A DNA stretch of 64,000 nt from Macrobrachium rosenbergii (lineage: Eukaryota; Arthropoda; Malacostraca; Decapoda; Palaemonidae): positions 21,637,501 through 21,701,500 of the forward strand of contig NC_089744.1 in assembly GCF_040412425.1 (NCBI RefSeq), given 5' to 3'. A model generated the notes under the pieces. That model did not search any database and had not been told where the DNA came from. It saw nothing but the letters and a program-made list of their open reading frames with translations. The first letter of the stretch is position 1, and every line of letters starts with the position of its first letter. The translations under genes were made by a program, and so were the position numbers. This document shows positions 1 through 12,375 of this stretch, in pieces.

Positions 1-111
1 AAAGCTTGTAACCTTTTCTGAATAAATACTCCATTAGATACCATCCAGTTTGAATGAGACCCTTTTGTAATTCTACTAACGCACAGAACAATTGTGTATG
101 TGATAAAGTTA

Positions 112-113
<2 letters not shown>

Positions 114-168
<55 letters not shown>

Positions 169-175
169 ATATATA
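114..175. repeat. (TA)n microsatellite
   Basis: Nearly pure TA dinucleotide run with a few interruptions, followed by AT-rich TATA/TGTA-type sequence to about 235. Confidence 0.9.
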
Positions 176-234
176 AAATCTATATATGTACATATCTATA
201 TATGTATATGTATATTTAGATTTATGTACAATAT

Positions 235-350
235 ATGAGCTTTTCAGTCGAGAAACATGCCAAGTACCATTTATAAAATATAATAAATTACATTAAAAAT
301 ACCCATGGCCCATGATGGCGCTTGGCATGTTTCTCGACTGAAAGACTCAT
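235..350. repeat. short inverted repeat (hairpin or MITE-like)
   Basis: Bases 235-264 (core TCGAGAAACATGCCAAG) are the reverse complement of 321-350 with two mismatches over 30 bases, around a 56-base loop. Both arms are flanked by TATA-rich sequence. It could be a very short foldback MITE remnant or a hairpin-forming transcript; no target duplication is distinguishable because of the AT repeats. Confidence 0.75.
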
Positions 351-492
351 ATATACGGTGTTTTGATTTATATATTATGTGAATCTAAATATGTATCTAA
401 ATTTATATATACATATACAGTATATATACATATATAGTGTGGAATATTTAATAGTTTGTAAAGTGAATGCAATGAGTAGCTGCAATGCTAGT

Positions 493-495
<3 letters not shown>

Positions 496-571
<76 letters not shown>
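496..571. repeat. (CT)n microsatellite
   Basis: Uninterrupted CT dinucleotide run of about 76 bases. The Leu-Ser open frame through it is an artefact. Confidence 0.95.
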
Positions 572-573
<2 letters not shown>

Positions 574-888
574 GCATTTCAAACAAAGATATACAAACCC
601 CCATTATACAGAAGGTTTGAGTGAAAATAACTTTTTTTTCTGATTTAAGAATTTGAGAATGAAACCGATTTAAAGTCGTTCCATTTTAAGAACATCTTCC
701 AGGGACTGATTTCACAGTAATTTACAATTTTATAGTTCATTTCTTTGCGTGGTGTTGAATAAGAATTTTTTAATGAATAAAAGCATGGGAATTATTTCAG
801 TTAAATAGGGTGAAGTTCACAAATATCAGATACTAAGAGGACGCGTAGCCATGCATGGCTTAGGGGGAGTCTGTGGAATAAGCAATCA

Positions 889-890
<2 letters not shown>

Positions 891-941
<51 letters not shown>
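891..941. repeat. (GA)n microsatellite
   Basis: Uninterrupted GA dinucleotide run of about 50 bases. Confidence 0.95.
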
Positions 942-943
<2 letters not shown>

Positions 944-1028
944 TTTGAGTGTCTTTTCACCTAAATCCTTGTCATCTTCGGAGAAACTATTACTTGCGTG
1001 AATATTTACATAGAAATGAGAATCTACC

Positions 1029-1346
1029 CCGTAGGGGGTGGGGTGGGGTGGGGTAGTGCTCTCAGTGCACCTCGCGTGATGCACTGTAGGCGTTACTTAA
1101 GGTTCTTTGCAGCGTCCCTTCGGGCCCTAGCTGCAACCTCTCTCATTCCTTTTACTCTACCTCCTTTCATATTCTTTGTATTCCATCTGACTTCCCAACC
1201 TCTTTAACAATTTTCATAGTGCAACTGCGAGGTTTTCCTACTGTTACACCTTTCAAACGTTATTGTCAGTTTCCCTTTCAGCGCTGAATGACCTCATAGG
1301 TCCCAGTGGTTGGCTTTTGGCCTAAATTCCGTGCTCTATTTCAATC
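1029..1346 (-). repeat. SINE-like dispersed repeat, family A, copy 1
   Basis: One of four copies in the window (others near 12,081, 32,113 and 44,254). Shared blocks include GACCTCATAGGTCCCAG, TTGGCCTAAATTC (the inverse of its presumed head), ACACCTTTCAAAC and GGTTCTTTGCAG, with a GGGGTGGGG-rich end. Orientation is given with the AGGCCAAAGGCCAAGCGCTG-like end as 5'. The repeat type is familiar to me from decapod sequences; I cannot name the exact family. Confidence 0.75.
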
Positions 1347-1472
1347 TGTAGGAAATCAACGGGTATTTTTGTTAGTTGAGCGCTGTTTGGATTTCCCATT
1401 GATAAGTAGACCAGATAACTAAACTGAATCACTATAGAGAATGTAAATACACATTTTTCACGCAGCCGTTGA

Positions 1473-1632
1473 AGATGTAATGTAAATTTGTGCTAAACTC
1501 CCCAACTCATTCCTGAGGAGGTGACACTTCCGGCGCTAGGTTGGGCTTGTTGTTTAAAGATGTATGTAAATTTGTGCTAAACTGCCGAATTCATTCCTGA
1601 GGAGGTGACACTTCCGGCGCTTGGTTGGACTA
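1473..1632. repeat. tandem duplication, period about 85 bp, two copies
   Basis: The block from GATGTAATGTAAATTTGTG through GAGGTGACACTTCCGGCGCT to TTGGTTGG occurs at 1,473-1,545 and again at 1,558-1,632 with few differences. Confidence 0.85.
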
Positions 1633-1639
1633 GTTGCGT

Positions 1640-3996
1640 ATTTTTCCTTTCAGCCAAGCTTTGAAGTTCCCTTCCTGCCTCGGTTTTCCCATATTCTTAA
1701 GAAGCGGGTCTTTCTTGTTCCCTTTTTCCTCCAGGCTTTGGCTTCATAAGGACACAGATACTCTTGTTCCTTGTAGATCGTATGAAAAACTAGAGAGGAA
1801 ACACCACCTTTTCACTTGAATGAAAAGAATGTTGGTTATCGTAGAAAGCTACACCAGGTTCGTGTGCACCCAGCTTAATGTATTGTTAAAGATAGGATTC
1901 ACTGTATGTAATTCAATGAGACAGGTTTGTCACATTGATGAGGAATTGATCGCGTCGCGTCTGATGTGTAAGTGGTCATATTTGAGTGTGTCTGCTCTTC
2001 TAGATCAGTCTTTATTTCTTTGTCGATCGGTTGATTGGTATCGTAAACTGACGCTCGCGAAACGGGGATCATAGATGCCCAAATAGATTATCATGAAATA
2101 ATACTTCAGAGGTAACTGGTTAATGATGTATCCTAATTTAGTAAATTTAATGATATCCTCAACAGTTTTGGGGGGAAAGGGTATTTGATTAAGTGTTCGT
2201 GTAACTGCAGTTCGTGAATGTTTGTACTTGCATGTATGTCCGCGCTAGTGCGCATGCGTGAGTTTGCCAGATGAAAAAGAATGTGATAGATATGTTTGTG
2301 GATTCGTGTACGAGTAATTTTATTCATGAATATTTTGACTCACATAGCTGTTTGTTTCATTATTTTATTTGATTTCGTGACACAAATCTCTTTTGGTGGA
2401 TGTTCGCCTTAGTTTCTATTCGTGGGGAAAGTTAGGAATATAGCATTTAGCTTGTGCCTTAGTTTGCAATGAAGATGGCAACAATTTATGCACTGCTACT
2501 TTTGCACTAATCAACAGCAGTAGGTGTTACTTTCATAGTTAATTGGTAGAAGTTTGCATGCGCTCGAATACGTTTCAAGTTTCAGTTTTGCCAATAACTT
2601 AATATCCCTCTTTATGCTTTTACGAGGGCGTTAGTATGTTCAGCTAAAACTCTTGCACTTGGAGTAGAGACTTTCCGTTTGAATAATTCCGCGAAATATT
2701 AGAGATTGGGACTTCAAATTTATCAAGTCCCAAAACATATATATACAGATAATTAAGCTACAGTATGTACTGGGTATATATTGTGAATTACATGATATAT
2801 GTATGTGCGTGTGAGTGTATTCATCCAAGCACGGATACAGTACTGTATTCATATTTCCGTTTAGTTTTCAGATAAACCTCGCAGAATATTGTCTTAGAAT
2901 ATTTCCACCATGCCAAGATGAGGTTCTCTCTCCTTGAGGTTCTTCTTTGATAATGATAGTTATTATTTCCTCCTCTTTCCTTGCTCAAGGCTCCGACCCA
3001 CAACAATATTGAATGACCGTCTGGTATATAATTAGAAGCTGCGTTTTCACGCGACGAATGTGCCGTTTACTCCACCGGGCGGACGAGAGAACAGTAATTG
3101 CCGCTTGCATGTATTCAGTACTTCGTTCTACGGTCATGTATCGTGGTTCGTGCACAAACATCTATAGTGAATGGTATGCGCTCGGTAATATTCCATACAT
3201 GAGACGTGCTTGGTGAAGTAAAAGATGCGTGATTATAATTGCAATCACAATCAGGCAGTTATTAAACAAACCTTAATGAGAGGAAATTATTTAAGATGCA
3301 GTCGCTTTCCCCGGGATTTAGGTTATTCATAATGAACATAATGATTCCGTTTAATCTCATTTTATATTCCGGCATTGTTTGAAAGCATTGACTTTTGTTG
3401 TACAAGTACATGCAGACACTTTCTGCCGAGACACACCTCCTGGCAGGAGAAACCTAAATTACTTACTTTCATCCTTATTTTATTTATTTAGTGGTTAATT
3501 TTTGTGAGCGAAAGCGATTTTAATGTGCGACTGGTTTTGTTCGCTATATTATGAAAGTTTTATTAAGAAGTCTCTGATTTTTTTTATATAAACATCAGAT
3601 TATCTGAAGATTTTGAAAGTTCACATTGCTAAGATATTTTCACGAGCAGCATTAATGCACGAACACGGGAAAACGATGTGGGATTCTCACCCTGCAGTAC
3701 TCTTTGTGATACTGCAACAGTCTGAGTAGCCTCGTAACTTAAACTAGCAGTCTTGCATTGGGGAATAATTCAAGGCATTAACCACTGCGTAGCTGGAGAT
3801 TTATAAACAGCTGATTAGGGCAAGACTTGAAGTTGTTTGTTCCCACAATGAGTCCATTGTTGGTCAGTTGCGCTTCGGTGATGATATTGTTTGTCCTGTC
3901 AGGTCGTGGATACTTCGTGTTGCATCCTCTTTTGTTGTTGGTTTTCCGTTAACGCTTTCGAGTGGGGGTTAAGAAGATGATTTTATCTCGTTAAGG

Positions 3997-3998
<2 letters not shown>
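1640..3998. other. no recognisable feature
   Basis: Non-repetitive, moderately AT-rich sequence. Short open frames (at most about 85 codons) show no domain, no signal and no splice-consistent homology. I see nothing to annotate. Confidence 0.5.
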
Positions 3999-4057
<59 letters not shown>

Positions 4058-4125
4058 GTTTAAGAACCCGTATAATACCATCTGACTTTCTGAAGGGTTT
4101 CGCCACTTGCATTCTAGTATAAATG

Positions 4126-4190
<65 letters not shown>

Positions 4191-4235
4191 AACACGTATA
4201 CCAATAGCAGTACCATCTGACTTTCAGAAGGGTTT
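3999..4235. repeat. duplicated (CT)n block
   Basis: Two long CT runs (3,999-4,052 and 4,128-4,187) are each followed by the same sequence (AAGAAC.CGTATA, then ACCATCTGACTTTC, GAAGGGTTTCG). The microsatellite and its flank were duplicated together. Confidence 0.85.
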
Positions 4236-5072
4236 CGTCTCATGTCCTCCATTGTAAGTAATTTTCTTTTATGCACATGAAGGGTGGTCCATTATTATTT
4301 AATTTGTGGATCAGTAGTGCCAAATGAATCAATTGTTATTGTTGCCTCTGATCCATAAACAAGGTGTTAGGGATCGTTTAAAGGCACTCAGAGTAAAATG
4401 ACTGTTTCATGTTGCTAACCTTATACCAAGGAGGACTTTTGATTACAACATCCGCTCTTTGAAGTATAGGCCTAGGCTGTGAGCAGGCTCTCCAGTGAAA
4501 TTAACCCGTTTTGATAAGAATACAATACTTAAAAAAGACCACATATCCTCTTGAAGTATAAGGCTGTAACTTATTCCTTCATATATCAGATTATCTATGC
4601 AATGCAGCGTAGGATACTGATGCCCTTTGAGAGTAGGACGTCGATATCATCTCGAACTGCAGGATGTCATTAAACTCAACGTTTGCTGTTGTCATCCTTT
4701 CACAACGTAGGGTGTTCTCATCCTCTTGCCAGGGACAACGCAGTTCGTCCTCTGTATCTTTGCTGTTTTAAGGATATTGTGAGGACATAAATGCAGCTCT
4801 CCAATGTCCCCGGTAATGCGTGGGTTGGAGTATTGTTGACTTGGCATTTAAAGCTCTCCGCTGATGATTTGTTAAACTGGTTCTGATGGGTCGTGGCGGG
4901 AAGACAAGACACGAACTCTTTGACTCCTCCTAGATAAATGTACATTTATTGGGTATACTTCTTTACTAACATGATTTAGATGATGCAGTATTAGAGATGA
5001 AGGTTTTAGATTCCTCAGTAAACTTTTTGAAAGGCAGGTGGAGTCCCTGTGATTGTTAATGTACTTAGTTTA
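4236..5072. other. no recognisable feature
   Basis: Unique-looking sequence without microsatellites, domain-bearing frames or RNA genes that I can see. Confidence 0.5.
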
Positions 5073-5275
5073 GTGTTTGTGTATGCAGTGTGGCAGTCTA
5101 GTTCACCATGCGCTTATAACCGATACTGCCTAATCTCTGAGGAATAACCAAAAATGGACAGATGTATAGAAGTTCAGTGATTGTGTGTGGAGTGTGGCAG
5201 TCCAGGTCACCATACCCTTATAACCAATACTGCCTAATCTCTTAGGAATAACCAAAAAAGGGCAGACGTATAGAA
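5073..5275. repeat. tandem duplication, period about 102 bp, two copies
   Basis: The block containing GTGTGGCAGTC, CTTATAACC.ATACTGCCTA and GGAATAACCAAAAA is present twice, at 5,073-5,172 and 5,176-5,275, with scattered substitutions. Confidence 0.85.
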
Positions 5276-5543
5276 TCTGCTGGAGCCATTCGCCAGAAAC
5301 ATGTTTCGTAACAGCCACAACTCTCTTTGTGCCTCTAGAGTTCATAAATATCAGCAAATGGAGAAGTTACGAGGTCGCTGTTATCACAGTTCATGTGTCT
5401 GGTGAAAGTGACCAGTAGATTCTAAGTACTTAATCCAACAAATGAAAAATAAAGAAAGGAAGAAAATGAAACTGCATAACATTCATTTTCTGTCTTAGTA
5501 AACATGTGTCTAGACTCGATTCACGTTTAGTTATTCTTATTGA

Positions 5544-5612
5544 TAGCATAGTTGGTTGGCGTTGAATTCTGCCTTTTAATGAGTGAGGGTTCGAGTCCCA
5601 AGTGGAAAGAGG
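5544..5612 (+). repeat. tRNA-like pol III promoter (SINE head or tRNA pseudogene)
   Basis: A box-like TAGCATAGTTGG at 5,544-5,555 and a perfect B box GGTTCGAGTCC at 5,588-5,598, 33 bases apart, with a CTTTTAAT stretch where an anticodon loop would be. The acceptor stem cannot be paired convincingly, so this is more likely a tRNA-derived SINE head or a decayed tRNA than a functional tRNA gene. Confidence 0.5.
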
Positions 5613-5614
5613 AG

Positions 5615-6826
5615 GTTTCCACTTATTTCCTGTCTTGGATTTGAAGGCATTCGGTAGAAAGAGTACATAAAAACACAAGAAAATCCAGAATTCGGAAGTC
5701 AGAGTGGCCTACAATACACGTACTAATATATTGATTATGTTCTTTACCATTTTTCATTAGACGTGTCTCATACTACATCTCCTACAGATTAAACTTCTTA
5801 CAAAATGATACAAAGGCAGAGTTTGGTAACATTAGGATAGTTATCTGAGGACATTGAAGATGACAGTTTCCTCCCCCTCCCCGCTCCCAGAGCTAATTAC
5901 CCAAGTGGAGCAATAAGCCTTCTTTTTTTAGGGCAGCTTCGTTAGTTCATGGAGTTCGCCATGGCGTGTATCTGCTATCAAAGCAAGAATGAAGAACAAT
6001 ATGAAGACCAAGCAAGCTCAGCCGTGGCGCTGGTGATTCGGGTGGTTTTGTAATAATGTTGTATTAGTCTAGACAAATTTGCAACTTTTATAATTTTGCT
6101 TATTTTATATTCTTATTAGGATATTTTAGTTGCATTGGCAGTTTTTGCGATTATTGGTTGCTTTTGCGTATAGTAGAGTTTTCTGTTGAAAGACTCAGGC
6201 AAAAAAAATTGCGAAAGTACTTCCTGGGTGGGCTGAATCGTTTCCGAAAGGATTGGGAAACGTTGGGCCTTATACATGATCGGCATTTTATTCTGAAGTT
6301 ACGTGAACATATCTCTGGGCATCTCTACTCCTTATTTCTGATCAGTATTGTTTAGATTTCGCAAAAGTAGTTCGTTCTACTATGAATCTTCAGTTGAATC
6401 TGTGTAACAAAAATTGTCGTAATGAAAAGAGGTAAGTCTTTTTCAAAGCATCACACAGAACAAAACTCAAGTGCCTCAGATAATATTCGTCGATCACGCT
6501 TCATAAATAGTGCCCGAGGAAGTTTCGCTCCAAAATATAATGTACGTAAGGTTTAGCTACTCTCCATGAAAATCACTTGAGGCCAGCTGCATAAAATCTA
6601 TCCCGTGCGTGTTTTGTCTATGCTTTTGTTTGTTACTCATTACAGTGTGCGCGCAAAGTGAAAACAACAATTAACCATGTTTTCGTGCCCACGCCATCGG
6701 TTTATTATAGCAGGTGGGAGCTTTGGGAAAGGGCGCAAGAGCCGTGGAAGAGATGAGGTTACAAGTTCATGGCGGGAACACTATCTGCCTTCCCGACGGG
6801 CGAGTCATCTCTGCACTACTGCAGCA
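5615..6826. other. no recognisable feature
   Basis: No microsatellite, no convincing exon and no recognised repeat between the tRNA-like head and the GAT/CTC microsatellite cluster. Confidence 0.5.
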
Positions 6827-6827
6827 G

Positions 6828-6937
6828 GACTGATGATGATGATGATGATGATGATGCTCTATTTTCCTTTGTTGTGCTTCTTTCCTCCTCCTCCTCCTCC
6901 TCCTCCCTAGATGGAGCCACTTCGTCGTAAGGAAAAT

Positions 6938-6987
<50 letters not shown>
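6828..6987. repeat. microsatellite cluster: (GAT)n, (CTC)n, (CT)n
   Basis: A GAT run (about 6,831-6,856), a CTC run (about 6,883-6,906) and a CT run (about 6,941-6,986) lie within 160 bases. They generate the longest spurious open frame in this part (poly-His, poly-Arg and Arg-Glu repeats on the - strand). Confidence 0.9.
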
Positions 6988-6993
<6 letters not shown>

Positions 6994-9092
6994 CTCGCTT
7001 GTTTCCTGATACTCGTTTTACTCTGAGGGAACCAAGGCTCAGCCTCTTTGCAAAGCCGTGAGCCAAGGCACGACTTTCGGGGGCCAAAGCCGGATGATTT
7101 GGGCACGTTCCGTGAAAGCCCAAAGTGCTTTTGTTAGTCCATGCATTGAAAAGGACTGCTGTAGGTAGCAGCCATGATGAAGGACACTTGGCTAGCAACC
7201 ACAGTAATGACACCCAGTATAGCACATACCTTTCTGGAATTTCCTTGTACTTGTTCGTGGAAAGTTTTTGTTCCTTGGGTGACATTCGTGACTGGTTCCG
7301 ATGAGAAATGCTAATCCTTCTGAAGCCAAACCAGCCAGTTCTACATGTTCGTCCAGACAACGGGGTTCTTGCTTTGCAGCTCGACTGACGTTCCTCAGAA
7401 AGTTTCACTCTTTGATTCATTTCTCAGGGATCAGGTCAGTCAGGTTCATGACCCCCCCCCCCTCTCAGTTGGCGGAGGAAGAAAATTGGTCAGGTTCTTT
7501 GCCTACAGTACGGATAGGGTAAGTTTGAAAAGAAATTACTCTATATTAATGAGAGAGATTAAGCTAAGCGTGTAATTAAGAATACAATCACTAAAGTTCA
7601 CCATTGCAAAAAGTAGACAGCTGCAAATGAAATGATTATATAGGTCATGTGCTAAGTATATTGAGTGTTTTCAAGGTCATGAGGCCACGAGAATGGCAGA
7701 AATCCCCGAAACTTGATATAGATGTACAGTGTACCCAAACATGACACTTCAAACAAGATTTAAATATTTGGTTGCCTATCAAGTACTCGAAGCTTCTACA
7801 TAACTGGTGGATTAAGTATCGTATAAATTCCAATTCCCATGTTTTCTGAGAAATTATAAAAGTGAAGTGAAACTGTATGTGCCATTCAACCACATTTGCC
7901 TTTGCACTAAAAAAAAAAAAATCAGAAATTTGAAGTGATTTCGCTTCAGAGGACCAAATTCGTCGCCGTGATGAGTGGATCGGAAACAGATATCCAATTA
8001 TTGTTATGGTTATCATACTTACTTTTTAGTTACACCTTTTTTTTATATCAGATATTATGGAAAGTTCATAGAAAGAATAGCAAGGTCCTTGCTTAAAATA
8101 TTTTGACTTTCACCTACTTTCAGGTTACAAAAACTAGCGCGGGCTGTAAAAAAATCGGATACAAATATCTTTCAAGGCTATGCATTAAGATTTTGTAGTG
8201 CATAATTAAGTTGAATATCATGTCTAACATAAAATTAGAACATTTAATTTGTCAAATATATTGCTGTTCCATGACACAGCATAAAAAGAATTTATACTTA
8301 GCTTCATATTAATAAATGAGGTAACTGAAATATTCTAAGACATGGTAAATTTACTATTTGTCATGGACAGTTAGAAAGCGCTCTCTAGTTAGGATGTATC
8401 TTTGCCATCAGAGTCGTTTGAAATACTAGAATCTCTGAATAACAGGTGAAAGAACTGAGGGGACTTTTGAATTGTATTCCTTTTACTTTTAAATCCTTCC
8501 TTTTACGTAATAGGTGACTGATCTCTTGTATTTTCCAAACTGCGTGTTGATCCTAGTGCACCAATTGCCTAAACTAAAAGTATAGAAGCTAAAAACTGTT
8601 TTTAGGCTTTTAAATCCTTTTGATTTCGGTTCATGTATACCAGGTCACAAGTCAGGACCCAAAATGGAATGCATTTCTTAGTCAGTTTCAGAAAATTGCT
8701 AGACACATTACATCAAACTCCCGACACAAGAATCGCTGTTTTGAGTCGTTCAGGTAATGAAGACGCACGCGCAGATTGAAACTCTGTATAGTGCCTTGTT
8801 TATGACATGTCATTTTTTCCTACTTCAATATTATGCCTAGGACTTAAATGACTGTAAAATTATCTTGTCCAATTGGCTTTAATGATCTTTACGAAGTCAC
8901 ATGGTGAATATAGAAACTCAAAACTGCATGATATCACCCTCCTTCAGTAATGGATACCTGGGTGCCGATGAGCAGTTACATTTTGAAGAAGGAGAACAGG
9001 TTGTCTCTTAGATAATAGGCAGTTACTACGATGGAGATCCTATTTCGCCGTGGAGGTTCAACTTGACCCCTGTGAGAACCGTTGTCGTTACA
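6988..9092. other. no recognisable gene
   Basis: Contains a C run near 7,450 and an A run near 7,910. A 123-codon open frame on the - strand (7,645-8,016) has no recognisable domain and crosses the A run (FFFF). I regard the stretch as non-coding. Confidence 0.5.
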
Positions 9093-9093
9093 A

Positions 9094-9207
9094 ACGAGAG
9101 AGAGAGAGAGAGAGAGAGGGGGGAGGTTGGGGTTAGATTACATCAATTTGTAATTAGTGATATTCGTTTCCTACTTGTTAGGGGGGAGATTAACTTCACA
9201 ACAAAAT

Positions 9208-9270
<63 letters not shown>
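9094..9270. repeat. (AG)n and (CT)n microsatellites
   Basis: A short AG run ending in GGGGGG (9,094-9,122) and a 59-base CT run (9,211-9,269) about 90 bases apart. Confidence 0.9.
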
Positions 9271-9271
<1 letters not shown>

Positions 9272-9480
9272 AGTACCTCATCACCAGCGGGAGGGCCAGG
9301 GTTTGATTCATGGCCTAGGCAGAGCAGTTTAGGCACATTCCATCAGATCCTGTTGTGACACTCTTGAACTAAGCAGTGAATTGAATACCTGATAGTTAGT
9401 GAGCAGTGGTAGGTTGCAGTTAAGTCACAGGCGTTGAAACCGCCGGAGCACGGTATGTGCACATGCAGGTGTACCACAGG
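9271..9480 (+). repeat. tRNA-derived SINE-like repeat, family B, copy 1
   Basis: A degenerate B box (AGGGTTTGATTCATGG) is followed by a body with CCATCAGATCCTGTTGTG, AAGCAGTGAATTGAATACCT and GATAGTTAGTGAGCAG, then GGTTGCAG. The same body, diverged, occurs near 11,180-11,310 and 15,600-15,715. Confidence 0.6.
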
Positions 9481-9579
9481 AAAGCATGAATCGAAAGGTA
9501 TAAATCTTGACCGTTTTGCCTTGAGTTTTTCCAGACATCTTCAAAAGCGAAACCCGTCAGGATTTAAAAATTGTTTCAT

Positions 9580-9745
<166 letters not shown>

Positions 9746-11099
9746 CATCACAGCAGACCAAACTCTCGCTGTAAAGTTTGCATTGGATGAGACTTTTCTT
9801 AACTTGATGTGTGTAAAGTTAGTTTATATCATATGTTCCTAGTTTTGTGGTATTTTAAAGCCGAATAGTTGTACTTCATTACAATGTGTTCAAAATGATT
9901 AGATGACATTAAAGAAAAACTCTACTGCAAATGAATATTCGTAAAAAATAAAGTAAGAGATATCTTTCTCCCCATCCCTATCTTGAATTAATGAGCTTCT
10001 TCAAGTTCCCTGATGCCTTAACATTTCCCATTTAATCATTCTCCGTTTATTTCAATATTAACTCTCTCCAGAAGCTCATTTTTAGTTGTCGCGTAAGATT
10101 GCAAACATTTTTTATATTTTCTTTGGGTATGGCATACAGTTGCATTGCTTACTAATCAATTGTATTCAAGTTTGTTTTTCCTTACGAAGAACCAATACTG
10201 TTTTCTGGATGAAAGATAGTCACAGAATCAATTGTGAAAGGAAACTGTCATCATCTACTTATTATCGGTATGCACCTCGATCAAGACTTAGAATTCATGT
10301 TGTACTAAGTTAGGTTATGTACCGTAATCCACTTTTGAGTAAGAATTGAAACTGAAATTTAGGTAGCTCTAAAATCTATGGCGTTCTTCGAGACTCTGGC
10401 AGAGAGAAAAACTCCTGTAATAATCAAAACCGAAATTTTCACCAGTATGAAAAAAGAAATGAAATTTTCAGTGATTTGATAATCCTTGCGGCATAACTTC
10501 TTCATCGTAGTGTCACCATACTAAGAATATTTCACCTTTATTGCGGAGGCGAACAGTAAAAGCAGTAAGTTTTCTAAATTGGGATTTGAAAGACAAAGAA
10601 AAGAAGAGATTGTTCGTTATATTCAGAGATGAGGAGAATTGCACAGACCGCGTGCAGACTCAATTCTCAGCTAGGTTGTAAAACGCACTCAGTCAAGAAT
10701 GTAAAGAATACCCTTTATTTGTCATCAGTTTAGAGATGCAGTCCTAGGCAGTTAGAACCGACTGGAATATAATTTTATTGGACCCATTTACGAACAGAGG
10801 ATGCAGTCGTTTGAAAAGTTGATCCCCCTTAGGTATGAATGGACAAGGCCCCTCCGTCCGCCATATTGGTTCATGGAGGCTAATTACTTGCATGTTTGGT
10901 TGGATAGAGAGAGAGAGAGAGAGAGAGGTGGGGGAAGAGAGAGTAAGTAAGACAGGAACAGACGCTCTCACACACATATTTGCACACAAATTTATATATA
11001 TTTGTTTCCTTTTTCCAAGAGGATGCCCACTCCAGAATTTGGAAAATCGGAACCTCTCGCTGAGGTAATCCCACATCTCCGAAAAGAGTGGTCCCGGTC
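9746..11099. other. no recognisable gene
   Basis: Only a short (GA)n run at about 10,904-10,928 stands out. No exon, RNA gene or transposon is recognised. Confidence 0.5.
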
Positions 11100-11345
11100 T
11101 ACAGATAAATCTGTTGTTTCCTGCCTTCTAGTGGTCATGACACTCTCCTCGTCAGTGAAAGGGCAAGGGGTTGCTTCCGGGGCGGGGTTGGGCGATTTAG
11201 GCTTGTTTCATTGAATCCAGTTGTGCCTGTGTTGACTTGAGCAGAGAATTATGGATATTATAGTTAGGCGACTATATTTGGTTGCAGCCAAAGAGTGTAA
11301 GTGACTTCTACAGTATGTGGATGGGTAGATAAATTGACAAGTAGA
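11100..11345 (+). repeat. tRNA-derived SINE-like repeat, family B, copy 2
   Basis: A-box-like TCTAGTGGTCATGACAC and a degenerate B-box area (AAGGGGTTGCTTCCGGGG) precede the shared body: GAATCCAGTTGTGCCTGTG, TTGACTTGAGCAGAGAATTA, ATAGTTAGGCGACTATA and GGTTGCAGCC. The tail carries a GTAGATAAATTGACAAGTAG-type sequence. Confidence 0.65.
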
Positions 11346-12080
11346 CAAATACTTGTGTGTATGTAACTTTTAGCACATAAGCAACCTCCTGCTCATAGCT
11401 TTACTGCCCCTCTTGAAACTTATTTATGGCATTTTGTTTTACTCTCTCTCTCTGCTTCTTGTTGACGGTCTCAGTATCTGCTCGCATTCCAAGTTTCCGT
11501 TAGGGTTCTTCACGTTTTTCTTTTCTTGCCTTAATTTTTCCAGTTCAACCAGTTCACATATCCATGTCTCTGCAGGTGACTGAACCCCTCGAAGACAGTC
11601 TTCCTCCGCCCCCTCAGCTGTCCTTTCTTATTTCACTTTAATCTAGGATTTTCTTCTCTCTCTTGATATGAACTGATATTTAGAGCAAGATTGCGCCTTC
11701 CATTTTCTCCGTTCATTCGTCCGGTTTTTCTATTTTGACCCAGTTTTTCAGCATCCCACCTCCGTCAGCATTCTTCAATACATCAGACTTGCCTTGACTT
11801 GTTTCCAAGCGATCAAGGAGTTCAGAGTGCTAAAACAGCCTTGAGAGGTGTGTTTCGTTAAGTTCATCATTCCATATACGAAAGCTTTACTAGCGTTATG
11901 TATCCCCTTTTGGAAAACTGGATGCCTATTTGATGTGCTTCTTCTGTTGTGTCGCTACTAGAAAATATTAAATTGAAGACAGCTCATTTCCTGTGTCCCC
12001 GGCTCTTTTCTATCAGTATTATTTCAGTCAGTCGTCTCTTTAGCTCTCTAGCTTCGTGGCACCCCAGGCCATCACTTCCC
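11346..12080. other. no recognisable gene
   Basis: Pyrimidine-rich unique sequence with a short CT run near 11,445. No coding signal that I can support. Confidence 0.5.
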
Positions 12081-12375
12081 GTCCGTCAGTGCAGCTCGCG
12101 CGGTGCGCTGTAGGCATTACGTAAGGTTCATTGCAGTGTTCCTTCGGTCCCAAGCTGCAACCCCTTTCATTCCTTTTACTGTACCTCCATTCATATTCTT
12201 TTCCATCTTGCTGTTCAGCCTCTCTTAACATTTGCTTAATTATGCAACTTAGAGGTTTTCCTCCTGTTACACCTTTCAAACCTTTCTGTTTTCAGTTTCT
12301 GTTTCAGCGCTGAATGACCTCATAGGTCCGAGCGCTTGGCCTTTGGCCTAAATTCTATATTCGATTCCATTCCAT
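12081..12375 (-). repeat. SINE-like dispersed repeat, family A, copy 2
   Basis: Same repeat as at 1,029. It has the TGTAGGCATTACGTAAGGTT block, CTTTTACTGTACCTCCATTC, CCTGTTACACCTTTCAAAC, GCTGAATGACCTCATAGGTC and GGCCTAAATTC. Its end runs into ATTCCATTCC-type sequence. Confidence 0.8.

Noticed and set aside
496..624. Open frames made of Leu-Ser, Arg-Glu or Tyr-Ile repeats here and at about 25 other places
   Set aside because: They are translations of (CT)n, (AG)n and (AT)n microsatellites, which are open in several frames by composition alone.
5544..5612. Functional tRNA gene
   Set aside because: A and B boxes are present, but acceptor and anticodon stems do not pair convincingly and no T-run terminator follows at the right distance. 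Kept only as a tRNA-like head.
6767..7420. 217-codon open frame on the - strand, the longest in the window
   Set aside because: Its second half is poly-Arg/Glu and poly-His from three adjacent microsatellites; the first half has no domain and no splice-consistent extension.
7645..8016. 123-codon - strand frame
   Set aside because: Runs through an A tract, has no motif and no plausible start context; chance frame in AT-rich DNA.
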